A DNA stretch of 64,000 nucleotides, taken from positions 1,984,001 through 2,048,000 of the forward strand of contig NZ_CP024923.1 of the NCBI RefSeq assembly GCF_002796605.1, given 5' to 3'. Source of the DNA: Sphingomonas psychrotolerans (lineage in GTDB: Bacteria; Pseudomonadota; Alphaproteobacteria; Sphingomonadales; Sphingomonadaceae). The position numbers and the translations under genes were made by a program. The stretch's first letter is position 1; every line of letters starts with the position of its first letter. Positions 25,280 to 34,230 of the stretch are shown here, in pieces. The notes under the pieces are model-generated. The model was not told the origin of the DNA and made no database searches. It saw only the letters and a program-made list of their open reading frames with translations.

Positions 25280-26799
25280 CAGCGGAGATCTACAGCCTCG
25301 GCGCGGCAATGCGCATCGATGAACTCCTGGTGCGTCGGCAAGGTGCCTGCCACCTGCGCGAGCTGCGCGCGGACCTGGCTCATGCCTTCGAACAGCCACC
25401 CCTCCTCGATGCGATCGACCAACGGGTGATAGCTCGCCGGGTGGATGCCCATGCCCTCGAGCACCGAATGCCAGCTGACCGCGCGGAACAGCTCGTCATG
25501 CCCCTCGCGCAGCACGCCGTTGACGCGGAACAGTTCGATCCGCTCACGCAGGCTGTCGGGCAGTTCCATGTCATGGCACTTGCGCCAGAACGGCGTGTCG
25601 TTGCGCTGCGTGGCGCAGTAATGGAGGACGATGAAGTCGCGGATCTCGGTGTAATCGGCGGTCATGCGGCGATTATACTCACCGGCGAGGCGGGGATCGC
25701 AATTACGGTCGGGCAAATAGCGGAAGAAGAAGTCCATGCCGCGATAGACGAGATGAATCGCAGTGGATTCGAGCGGCTCGATGAAGCCCGAAGCGAGCCC
25801 GAGCGACAGCACGTTCCTGTGCCAGATCTTGTCGCGGACGCCGGTCTTGAACGGCACCACCATCGGCCCGGCGACGACCTCGCCCTCGACCTGATCGAGC
25901 AGGATCCGGGTGGCCTCGTCGTCGGACAGGAATTCGCTGCAGAAGACATGGCCGTTGCCGGTGCGGTGCTGGAGCGGAATGCGCCAGCGCCAGCCATAGT
26001 CCTGCGCCTGGGCCAATGTGTAGGGGCGCGGCGGGCCGACATTCCGGGTCTGCGCGGCGATGGCGCGATCGCAGAACAGCCATTGCGACCAGTCCTCATA
26101 GCCGACCCCGAGCGTCTTCTCGATCAGCAGGGCGCGGAAGCCCGAGCAATCGATGAAGAAGTCGGCCGTCACTTCGCGGCCGTCCTTGAGCACGAGCGTG
26201 TCGACGAAGCCGCGATCGTCGAGGCGGACGTCGGCGACCATGCCCTCGGTGCGCGTCACGCCGCGCTCCTCGGCATGCGCGCGAAGGAACTGAGCGACGC
26301 GTTTGGCATCGACATGGAGCGCATAGGCCGCGCCGCCGATCGGCGTCTTCTGGGCCTTGAAAGGCAGCATGAAGCGGCCGTTGCGGGCCATCGCCGCGGC
26401 GGGGGCGAAGTCCATCAGTTCGAACGGTTGACCGGCCTGGCGCGCCTTGAGCCAGCATTGATAGAATTCGCTGAGCTCAACCGGCTGGCCGATCGATCCG
26501 AAGGGGTGGAAATAGCTCTCGCCCTTACGGCGCCAGTCTTCGAACTCGATGCCGAGCTTGAAGCTCGCCTGGGTCGCGCGGACGAATTCCTGCTCGTTGA
26601 TTTCGAGCCTGGCGATCAGCTCCATGAAGGGCGGGATGGTCGATTCGCCGACGCCGATCGTGCCGATATCGTCGCTTTCGACCAGTTCGATCTCGAACAA
26701 TTTTCCCTTGAAATGATGGGCCATCAGCGCGGCCGCGATCCAGCCGGCGGTGCCGCCACCGACGATGCAGACCTTACGGAGCGCGTCGGACGCCCTCAT
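25279..26799 (-). CDS. Tryptophan-halogenase-like flavin-dependent halogenase (3rd of 4)
   Basis: A 506-residue PrnA-family protein with FAD motif GGGTAGW (14-20), active-site K81 in ASFKLGIEF, the WRWRIP signature followed by HRTGNGHVFCSEFLSDDEAT, and GFIEPLEST. All catalytic hallmarks are present. It is closer to the first halogenase (2809-4311) than to its own operon neighbour, as judged by that shared HRTGNGHVFCSEF block. The two halogenase pairs in this window may therefore be copies of one two-gene module. Its ATG (26799) overlaps the upstream halogenase stop as ATGA, and its stop overlaps the LacI start. Confidence 0.92.
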   Translation of the reverse strand: MRASDALRKVCIVGGGTAGWIAAALMAHHFKGKLFEIELVESDDIGTIGVGESTIPPFMELIARLEINEQEFVRATQASFKLGIEFEDWRRKGESYFHPFGSIGQPVELSEFYQCWLKARQAGQPFELMDFAPAAAMARNGRFMLPFKAQKTPIGGAAYALHVDAKRVAQFLRAHAEERGVTRTEGMVADVRLDDRGFVDTLVLKDGREVTADFFIDCSGFRALLIEKTLGVGYEDWSQWLFCDRAIAAQTRNVGPPRPYTLAQAQDYGWRWRIPLQHRTGNGHVFCSEFLSDDEATRILLDQVEGEVVAGPMVVPFKTGVRDKIWHRNVLSLGLASGFIEPLESTAIHLVYRGMDFFFRYLPDRNCDPRLAGEYNRRMTADYTEIRDFIVLHYCATQRNDTPFWRKCHDMELPDSLRERIELFRVNGVLREGHDELFRAVSWHSVLEGMGIHPASYHPLVDRIEEGWLFEGMSQVRAQLAQVAGTLPTHQEFIDAHCRAEAVDLR

Positions 26800-28331
26800 G
26801 CTGCCCGCCCCTTCGCCGCGGCGCCGTCCATGATCTCGAGAAACTCCTGATGCGTGGGGGTATCGGCAAGCGTCTCGCGGACCGAGCGGCGCATCGCCTC
26901 CAGCGAGCGGCGAAGCTGATCGGTGTCGAGGCCGGCGATCGCGGGGTCGATGCGAGCGGGAATATTCTCGAAGCCCGCATAAATCGCCAGCCAACTCGCT
27001 GGCGAGAACATTTCCCAGCGATAGCGGATGAACGCGCCGCGGGCCCGCCACAGCGCGCGCTTGGCGTTCAGACTGTCGGGCAGCTCCATGTCCCGGCACG
27101 TCTGCCAGAACGCGCCGGGCCGCCCGTTGAGCTTGTAGTGCAAGATCAGGAAGTCGCGGACACGCTCGATTTCCTCGGCCGATTGCTCGTTATACTCCGC
27201 GATCACCGCGGGATCGAAATCCTTGTCCGGGAACAGCTGTTTGAGCCGCTCGATGCCGGTCTCGATCAACGCGATGCTGGTCGATTCGAGCGGTTCGAGG
27301 AAGCCCGAGGCCAAGCCGAGCCCTACGCAATTCTTCGTCCAGGCGACCTTGCGGCGGCCGGGCGTGAAGCGCAGACGGCGCGGTTCCATCACCGGCTTGC
27401 CCGGCACCTGCGCGAGCAGTTCGTCGCGCGCATCGTCGTCGCTCTGGAAGCGGCTCGAAAAGACGAGACCATTGCCCTCGCGCGTGCGCAGCGGGATCCG
27501 CCACTGCCAGCCGGCGCGGCGCGCAGTGACGATGGTGCACGAAGGCGGCGGCCCTGCCCGCTCGCTCTGCACTGCGAAGGCACCGTCGCAGAGCAGCCAG
27601 TGCGACCAATCCTCGTACCCGACGCCCAGCGCCTCGCCGAGCAACAGCGAGCGGAAGCCCGAGCAATCGACGAACAGATCGCCTCCGATCCGGGCGCCGT
27701 TGTCGAGCGTCAGACCTTCGATGAAGCCGTCTTCGCCCCACAGCGACACATGGGCGATCCGCGCATCGACCCGCGCCACGCCCATGCGCTCGGCAAAGCG
27801 GCGCATATGCTGCGCGAACAAGGCCGCGTCGAAGTGCAGCGCCCAATCGAAGATGCCGAGTTGCGAGCCCGGATCCGGCGCCGGCAAGGTGGCGTGCCCC
27901 TCGCCTGCGAGCAGGCTCCCGAGCGAGTAATCGCCGAGCGGCGCGCGATCTCCGGCGGCCCGCGCCCTGAGCCAATAATGGTGGAAATCGACTCCCTTCA
28001 GATCTTGGCCGAAGCGGCCGAAAGGATGGACGAAATCGTGCCCGTCGCGCAGCCAGTCGACAAAGCGGATGCCGAACTTGGCGGTCGCCTGGCAAGCCTG
28101 CATCACTTCGGCGTCGGACATGCCGAGCTGACCGTAGAAACGGCGGATGGTGGGAATCGTCGCCTCGCCGACGCCGACCGTGCCGATGTCCGAGCTCTCG
28201 ACCAATGTAATCGAGACGCCGCTTCCGGCGAGATGGGCAGACAAAGCCGCGGCCGCCATCCAGCCGGCGGTACCGCCGCCGACAATGACGACACGCTCAA
28301 TCGCGTTGGCTGCGCTTCCCCCGGTGACCAT
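26796..28331 (-). CDS. Tryptophan-halogenase-like flavin-dependent halogenase (4th of 4)
   Basis: A 511-residue PrnA-family protein with GGGTAGW at 18-24, active-site K85 in ATAKFGIRF, WQWRIP and GFLEPLEST. It diverges in the active-site region: RTREGNGLVFSSRFQSDDD replaces the HRTGNG block of the other three. It is the first halogenase after the TonB receptor and its terminator. The start is uncertain: ATG 28331 keeps a normal short lead to the FAD motif, while ATG 28376 would add 15 residues. Readthrough of the terminator at 28395-28428 or a local promoter must supply its transcription. Confidence 0.9.
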   Translation of the reverse strand: MVTGGSAANAIERVVIVGGGTAGWMAAAALSAHLAGSGVSITLVESSDIGTVGVGEATIPTIRRFYGQLGMSDAEVMQACQATAKFGIRFVDWLRDGHDFVHPFGRFGQDLKGVDFHHYWLRARAAGDRAPLGDYSLGSLLAGEGHATLPAPDPGSQLGIFDWALHFDAALFAQHMRRFAERMGVARVDARIAHVSLWGEDGFIEGLTLDNGARIGGDLFVDCSGFRSLLLGEALGVGYEDWSHWLLCDGAFAVQSERAGPPPSCTIVTARRAGWQWRIPLRTREGNGLVFSSRFQSDDDARDELLAQVPGKPVMEPRRLRFTPGRRKVAWTKNCVGLGLASGFLEPLESTSIALIETGIERLKQLFPDKDFDPAVIAEYNEQSAEEIERVRDFLILHYKLNGRPGAFWQTCRDMELPDSLNAKRALWRARGAFIRYRWEMFSPASWLAIYAGFENIPARIDPAIAGLDTDQLRRSLEAMRRSVRETLADTPTHQEFLEIMDGAAAKGRAA

Positions 28332-28394
28332 CTCGGTATCTGATCTTCTTGATTGCGGCACCGCAAGCGAAACCATGCGGTCTACGACTACGTC

Positions 28395-28428
28395 AAAAAA
28401 TGAGCCGACGGCCCAAGGCCGCCGGCTC
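28395..28428 (-). terminator. Rho-independent terminator after the TonB receptor
   Basis: On the minus strand an 11-bp stem (GAGCCGGCGGC / GCCGTCGGCTC, one G-T pair) with a five-base loop is followed by six T (28400-28395). It lies 16 bp after the receptor stop and 64 bp before the halogenase ATG, so it can reduce expression of the downstream halogenase/LacI/MFS genes relative to the receptor. Confidence 0.85.
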
Positions 28429-28443
28429 AGGAGGGTTGGCTCG

Positions 28444-31400
28444 TTAGAAGCGGGCGCGCACGCCCACCGAATAGCGCGGCTCGAACTCGTTCTGCGAGTG
28501 GAACTGCTTCGAGTCCTTGTCGAACTGGAAATAATATCGTTCAATCTCACCGAACAAATTCGAAGCGTTGCCGTAGATCGCGATGTTATCGTTGACGTTG
28601 AACGTCACGTTCGCGTCGACATATTGCGCCGTATCCTGGAAGATCGGAATGGACCCGAAATTCCCCTGCAGTCGCGGCGTGCGGTAATTGTACGCAACCC
28701 GGACCTGCAGCGCGTCATCCTGATACCAGCCGACTAAATTCACCTGATGCTTTGAGTTATCCTGGAACGGCAGTCGGTCGCCGTCCAGGCCGATGCCATT
28801 CTGCTTGCTGTCCGAGAAGGTGTAGTTCGCGTCCAGACCGAAGTTGCCGAGGAGGCCGCCGCGGACGAAATCGCTGAACGAAATCTTCGCGCCAAGCTCG
28901 ATTCCCTGCAGCGAACCGCCTTCTTTCTGCGCCGGTTGCGTTACCGGCACGGTACGGCGGATTACGCCGTCCTGATCCGGGAAGCGGCCCGTCAACGTGG
29001 TGTCGGTGCCGACGAAACTGACGATGTCGAGCTTGAACAGCCCCAGGTTGAACAGCGTGCCGCGGCCGAGATAATATTCGAGCGCGACATCGAAGTTATG
29101 CGAACGCCAAGGGTTGAGATACGGGTTGCCGCTCGAGTTGGCTCCGGTCACCTGGCGAACGCCGAGCGGCGCTGCATTCGGATCGGCGGCGCTGGGCCCC
29201 TGCGAGTCGGCAGTCGAGATGGTGAGCCCGCCGCCATAATTGGCGAGATCGAGCGGGATCATCGTCTTGCTGTACGAGCCGCGCAGGCGAAGGTTCGGCG
29301 TGAAGTTGAACGCCAGGTTCACCGCCGGCAGCACGTCGATATAATCGCGCCTGCTGACCGTGTCACCTTCGTCGGTATTGGTATCGCCATAGCTGCGGGT
29401 CGGCCCGGTGATGTTCTGCTTTACCGTGAGCTTGGTATTGATGATCTTCGCACCGATCGCCGCGGTGAAGATGCCGGCCTCGAAAGCGGTATTGATGTAT
29501 GCGCTCTCCTCGACGAGATCGACGTCGTAGGTGCGGCCCGGAATGATGACTTCGTCGGCACCGCCGAACACGCGCTCGTGGAACGCCTTAGCGTCATCGA
29601 AATCACGCGGATCGGCAACCCAGAAGCCCGGAATTCCCGAGCTCACCCCGCCCAGATCGGTGAGGAAATAAACGTTGTTATACTCGTTGAGTTTGGTCGG
29701 CTTGTTGACCGTATAGCCCTGGAACACCGTCGTCGGGTTGGTCGCGCTGACCGGCAGCCCAGGGTTGAAGGCGGGGTTCGGCACTTGCTCGCCCGCCTGG
29801 CACCCGGCCTGGTTCATCACGACGTCGATCGCCTTCCACTGCGCGGAGCAACCTTCGGACGATGTCGCGCCGTTGCCGCCGTAGAAGTTGGAGAACAAAT
29901 GGAAGGCCCGGATCTGAACGCTGCGATCGCTGCGACGGACCCCGACATCGACGCGCTTGAGGACGCCGAACAGGCCGTTGTCGTCAAAGTCGTAGCTGCC
30001 GTCGAGGCGGAAGACGCCAAGATCGGAGTTATTCTCCTGATTGCCTTCGGACGAGAAGGCACCGACGGCGTAGCTGTCGAGATTTGCCATATAATCCTTG
30101 AGCGGGCGGGTGCCGAGGCCGCCGCTGATCGGATTGTCGAAGCCGCTGAACACCGGATGGTCGCCGCTGATGTCCATGTGAATCTGCGGGTTCTGCCCAT
30201 AACCCAGGGGGTTCGGATCGATGTAGCGCCCACCGTTCGCGCCCACCACGGCGTTGGTGTAGCGCGACGCCGGGAACTGCGACGCGATGTTGGCGGGGAA
30301 AAACGGTCCGCGCGTGGGATCGGCGGCGTCGCGGAACAACGTGAAGGTGTTGGTCTGGCGCCAGTTGCTCATGTCGCCCTGCACCTGACCATTGACGCTG
30401 CGGAAATTGGCATCCGCCCGCAAGGCCCGCGCAGTGAACTTGAAGTTGCTCCCGGTATCGTAGTCGAGCTGCAGATTGTAGTTGGTCGCCCTGGACTTGG
30501 CGGTCCGGTTCACCGAGAAGCTGTTGAGCCACCACACGTCGAGATCATATTCGTCGACGTCGAGCCACGGCTTGCCGTTGGGGCCGCCGACCTGGCCCGA
30601 ATCCGATGACACGGTAGGGTTGGTCCAGCCGAGGCCGCTCCAGCGGTTCGAGATGTTGATGCCGGCGGCGCGGTTATGCTCGGTGAACTCGGTATGGAAC
30701 GCTTCGCCGGTGAGCGTGAATCCCTCGCCGAACTTGAGCTGCACGGCGCCGCTGATGCCGAGGCGATCGCGCTCGACGACGCGGTTGAAGAACTCGTAGC
30801 CGTGCGGCGCAATCCAGTTCGGGTCCGTAGCGCCGGGTCCGCTCCAGTCGTTGTTGCCGAAGACGCTGCCGGCGATACCCGCATAGTTGTTGCCGAGGTT
30901 CGAATTGCTCTTCACCGCGGACAGCAGCACGCCGACATTGTCGCTGCGCCAGCTGACCAGCCCGCTGACCAGATAGTCGTTCTTCTTGGTATAATCGCCG
31001 CGCGAATATTCGGCCTGGCCGGAGACGGTGAGACCCTTGGCGAGATCGAACGGGCGGCGGGTGCGCAGGTCGATCGTGCCCGAGATGCCCGAAAGGGCGT
31101 TGCGGGTGTCGGTCGACTTGAACACGACGACCTGGTTCATCAGCTGGGCGGGAACGTCGTTCAGGTTCGGGCGCGCCTCGCCGAGATTGCCCGGGCTGAG
31201 ATACTGCTCGCCGTTGAACAAGGTGACGACCTGCGGCAGTCCGCGGATGTTGACGTTGGTGCCTTCGCCCGCATTGCGCTGGATCTGGATGCCCGGAATC
31301 CGCTGGAGCGCGTCGACGATGGTGACGTCGGGCAGCTTGCCGATATCCTCGGCCGAGATCGCATCGACGATCGCGGTCTCGTTGCGCTTGATGTCGACCG

Positions 31401-31572
31401 CGGCTTCCTGCGACGCGCGGATGCCGGTGACGACGATTTCCTCGCCCTCGGCCGCGACCTGATCGTCCTGCGCGGCGGGCGCGGGCGTGGCCGCATCCTG
31501 CGCCCATGCCGGCGCCACCATTGCGGTGCTAGCCAACAGGCCGACGATTACCCCTGATAACCCCTTGTTCAT
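28444..31572 (-). CDS. TonB-dependent outer-membrane receptor
   Basis: A 1,042-residue receptor with a signal peptide ending PAWAQ. The TonB box EEIVVTGIR is near residue 44. The plug contains EDIGKLPDVTIVDALQRIPGIQI and NVNIRGLPQVVTLFNG, and the barrel ends SVGVRARF. The strong GGGAGGAAG Shine-Dalgarno just upstream of ATG 31572 indicates high translation. It follows the GH3 gene by 66 bp on the same strand and is followed by a terminator, then two halogenases, LacI and MFS. The likely ligand is a beta-glucoside-containing oligosaccharide, judged only from the neighbouring GH3. Confidence 0.92.
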   Translation of the reverse strand: MNKGLSGVIVGLLASTAMVAPAWAQDAATPAPAAQDDQVAAEGEEIVVTGIRASQEAAVDIKRNETAIVDAISAEDIGKLPDVTIVDALQRIPGIQIQRNAGEGTNVNIRGLPQVVTLFNGEQYLSPGNLGEARPNLNDVPAQLMNQVVVFKSTDTRNALSGISGTIDLRTRRPFDLAKGLTVSGQAEYSRGDYTKKNDYLVSGLVSWRSDNVGVLLSAVKSNSNLGNNYAGIAGSVFGNNDWSGPGATDPNWIAPHGYEFFNRVVERDRLGISGAVQLKFGEGFTLTGEAFHTEFTEHNRAAGINISNRWSGLGWTNPTVSSDSGQVGGPNGKPWLDVDEYDLDVWWLNSFSVNRTAKSRATNYNLQLDYDTGSNFKFTARALRADANFRSVNGQVQGDMSNWRQTNTFTLFRDAADPTRGPFFPANIASQFPASRYTNAVVGANGGRYIDPNPLGYGQNPQIHMDISGDHPVFSGFDNPISGGLGTRPLKDYMANLDSYAVGAFSSEGNQENNSDLGVFRLDGSYDFDDNGLFGVLKRVDVGVRRSDRSVQIRAFHLFSNFYGGNGATSSEGCSAQWKAIDVVMNQAGCQAGEQVPNPAFNPGLPVSATNPTTVFQGYTVNKPTKLNEYNNVYFLTDLGGVSSGIPGFWVADPRDFDDAKAFHERVFGGADEVIIPGRTYDVDLVEESAYINTAFEAGIFTAAIGAKIINTKLTVKQNITGPTRSYGDTNTDEGDTVSRRDYIDVLPAVNLAFNFTPNLRLRGSYSKTMIPLDLANYGGGLTISTADSQGPSAADPNAAPLGVRQVTGANSSGNPYLNPWRSHNFDVALEYYLGRGTLFNLGLFKLDIVSFVGTDTTLTGRFPDQDGVIRRTVPVTQPAQKEGGSLQGIELGAKISFSDFVRGGLLGNFGLDANYTFSDSKQNGIGLDGDRLPFQDNSKHQVNLVGWYQDDALQVRVAYNYRTPRLQGNFGSIPIFQDTAQYVDANVTFNVNDNIAIYGNASNLFGEIERYYFQFDKDSKQFHSQNEFEPRYSVGVRARF

Positions 31573-31638
31573 TCCGTCTTCCTCCCAAAATTGCCTGGCG
31601 GGTGTTCTGCTGCGTCCCGCTTCCAGGGTTGCTTGTCG

Positions 31639-33897
31639 TCAGGGCGCCAGCCGGCGCTCCCGCAATTCCACCGTTCCCGTGAGCACTGGCTGGCTGGCGT
31701 CCCGCGAGATCGAGACACGGTAATTTCCGGGCGCGACCCGATAGCCGGGGTTCGCGACGTCATAGTCGGCGATCACCCGGGGCTCGGCGGTGAGCGTGAT
31801 GCGGCGCGTTTCGCCAGGCGCGAGCGTTACCCGCTCGAAACCGGCAAGGCGCAGCGGCCGGCTGCCGTCCCGCGGCGCGACATAGAGCTGGGGCACGTCG
31901 ACCCCTGCCCGCTTGCCGCGATTGGTGATTTCGAAGCCGACCTTGAGGCCGTCGCCCCCTTCCACGCGCAGCTTCGCATAATCGAAGCGGGTGTAGGAAA
32001 GCCCGTGGCCGAAGGCGAAGAGCGGCTTGTGCCGCTGGCGCGCATACCAGCGATAGCCGACGTCGGAGCCTTCGCGATACTGGACCTCGAACGGCCGGAT
32101 CGCCCGCGCGTCCTCGCCGCGCTTCGGATCGGCGAGCACCTGCTCCATTCCGGGCACTTGCGGGCGCGGCGCCTGCGACGAGGCGGCAGGAAAAGTGATC
32201 GGCAACCGGCCCGAGGGATTGACCTCGCCGAACAGTACCCGCGCTATCGCCTCGCCGCCGCGCTGGCCGGGATACCAGGCGGCGAGCACCGCTGGCACCC
32301 GATCGATCCACGGCATCAGCACCGGGCCGGCGGTGGTGAGCACCACGGCCGTCTTCGGATTGGCAGCGGCGACCGCGGCGATCAGCGCATCCTGATTGCC
32401 GTCGAGCGCGATGCCCTGCGGGTCCTCGGCCTCGGTGGTCCACTGGGTCGCGACGACGATTGCGACGTCAGAACCGCGGGCCGCGGCGGAAGCGGCGGCG
32501 GGATTGCTGCCATCGACGAACTGCACCTGCGCACGCGGCGCAAGCGCGCGGATCGCGGCGAGCGGCGATGAGGCGTGCCAGGTACGGCGTACGAACGAGG
32601 CGGCGGCGCCGCCGGTGAGCGGGATCTCGATCGGCGCACCGCCGACCGAGCGGACCTGCGACGAGCCGCCGCCTGAAAGCACGCCGACATCGGCATGGCC
32701 GCCGATCAGCACGATGCGCTTCGCCGTCTTCGCCAGCGGCAAGAGGCCACGATCGTTCTTGAGCAGCACGATGCCCGCCTCGGCGGCGCGCTGGGCCACC
32801 TCGGCGTTTTTCGCATAGTCGATCGGCTGAGGCGCCTCGACCACCGGGGCGTCCATCACCCCGGTAGAGAAACTGCCGAACAGGATGCGGCGGACCATGT
32901 CGTCCAGCCGCGCGGCGGGAAGTTCCCCGCTCTCGACAGCCTTGCGGAGGTCGGCGCGGAAGAAGGGATGCGTGTCCAGCTCGCCGCCCGATTGCTGATC
33001 GAGCCCGGTGCGCGCCGCCTTTACAGTCGAGTGGACCGCGCCCCAATCGGACATCACCCAGCCGCGATAGCCCCAATCGCCCTTGAGCACCCGGTTGAGC
33101 AGCCAGTCATTCTCGCAGGCATAGTCGCCGTTGACCTGATTGTAGGCGCACATCACCGCGCCCGGCCGGCCGCGTTCGATCGCGATGCGGAAGGCGAGCA
33201 GATCGCTCTCGCGAAACGCCGCTTCGTCGATGCGGGCGTCCATGACGAAGCGGCCGGTCTCCTGCGCGTTGAGCGCGAAATGCTTGATCGTCGAGACGAT
33301 GCGGTTCGACTGGATGCCGCGGATCGATTCGCCCGCGATCGTGCCGGCGAGCAACGGATCCTCGCCGAGATATTCGAAATTGCGCCCACCCCACGGATCG
33401 CGGGTCAAATTGACGCCGCCGGCGAGCATGACGTTGAAGCGCTTGGCGCGCGCCTCGCTGCCGATCATCGCGCCGCTGTCATAAGCGAGCTGCGGGTCGA
33501 AGCTGGCGGCGAGCGCGAGCCCCGAGGGGAGTGCGGTGGCGACGTCGCCTTTGCGCTGCTCGACCTGGTTGGCGACGCCGAGGCTGGCATCGGTTTCGCG
33601 GAGCGCCGGGATGCCGAGCCGCGGGATCGCGGGCTGGTGGCCGGCCGAGGGAATCAAATCCTTCGGCACGGCCGGGTCCTTCGCCATCGGCGGAAACCAC
33701 GTATAGACGAGCGCGAGCTTCTCCTCGAGCGTCATCGCCGCGAGCAGCATCTCGGCGCGGGCCGCAGGCGGGAGCGTCGCGTCGGTCCAGGGGCGCGTGG
33801 CCGGCGGTGCAGGGGAATCCTGCGCGTGCACCGGCGCGGTCGCGAACAAGGCGATCATCGCCCACAGCCGCCCCGTGCTCGCCAACCTCGATTGCAT
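31639..33897 (-). CDS. GH3 beta-glucosidase/beta-xylosidase, exported, heads the LacI operon
   Basis: A 752-residue GH3 enzyme with a signal peptide (LWAMIALFATAPVHAQ), the N-terminal barrel with nucleophile Asp in GWVMSDWGAVH, the alpha/beta sandwich (IVLLKNDRGLLPL...) and the C-terminal fibronectin-III-like domain (GLSYTRFDYAKL onward). It hydrolyses terminal beta-linked glucose or xylose in the periplasm. ATG 33897 is chosen because it gives a normal signal peptide behind AGGGGC; the longer open frame reaches upstream through the promoter and operator. It is the first gene of the minus-strand operon with receptor, halogenases, LacI and MFS. Confidence 0.92.
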   Translation of the reverse strand: MQSRLASTGRLWAMIALFATAPVHAQDSPAPPATRPWTDATLPPAARAEMLLAAMTLEEKLALVYTWFPPMAKDPAVPKDLIPSAGHQPAIPRLGIPALRETDASLGVANQVEQRKGDVATALPSGLALAASFDPQLAYDSGAMIGSEARAKRFNVMLAGGVNLTRDPWGGRNFEYLGEDPLLAGTIAGESIRGIQSNRIVSTIKHFALNAQETGRFVMDARIDEAAFRESDLLAFRIAIERGRPGAVMCAYNQVNGDYACENDWLLNRVLKGDWGYRGWVMSDWGAVHSTVKAARTGLDQQSGGELDTHPFFRADLRKAVESGELPAARLDDMVRRILFGSFSTGVMDAPVVEAPQPIDYAKNAEVAQRAAEAGIVLLKNDRGLLPLAKTAKRIVLIGGHADVGVLSGGGSSQVRSVGGAPIEIPLTGGAAASFVRRTWHASSPLAAIRALAPRAQVQFVDGSNPAAASAAARGSDVAIVVATQWTTEAEDPQGIALDGNQDALIAAVAAANPKTAVVLTTAGPVLMPWIDRVPAVLAAWYPGQRGGEAIARVLFGEVNPSGRLPITFPAASSQAPRPQVPGMEQVLADPKRGEDARAIRPFEVQYREGSDVGYRWYARQRHKPLFAFGHGLSYTRFDYAKLRVEGGDGLKVGFEITNRGKRAGVDVPQLYVAPRDGSRPLRLAGFERVTLAPGETRRITLTAEPRVIADYDVANPGYRVAPGNYRVSISRDASQPVLTGTVELRERRLAP

Positions 33898-34092
33898 CCT
33901 GCCCCTCGCTCCCTGCGCCGCACCTTTCGGGACGGCGAACATCTTTATGCAGGGGGCGGCTCCTAGGCTGACAACGCTGTCTAAACCTTGGCCGAAGCGA
34001 AACGCGGAGCGCCCTTTGCGACGCTTGCGATCACCTTCCAACACCCCTCTTCCGAAGTCTTGCGCCTCGGATGACGCGTTTAGAGCATAAAT

Positions 34093-34118
34093 TGAGAGCG
34101 TTCTCAAGAACGTTCTCA
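34093..34118. promoter_or_regulatory. LacI-type operator, AACGTT centre, two overlapping sites
   Basis: TGAGAGCGTTCTCA (34093-34106, one mismatch from perfect) runs straight into AAGAACGTTCTCA (34106-34118). Both match the perfect palindrome at 51503-51516. The site lies between GH3 (start 33897, minus) and the histidine kinase (start 34231, plus) and could control either or both. I see nothing else in the 333-bp gap apart from an unremarkable stretch near 33900-34080. Confidence 0.7.
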
Positions 34119-34230
34119 TATGGCTATTTGGATCGCCGCGCCAAATCGCTGGCTTTACCTCCGCCCGGCTGTATTCTCGGCCGGGCGGGGCTGCTCAGAC
34201 GGATTTGTCGAGTGAATGAGGGGGCTTGCG

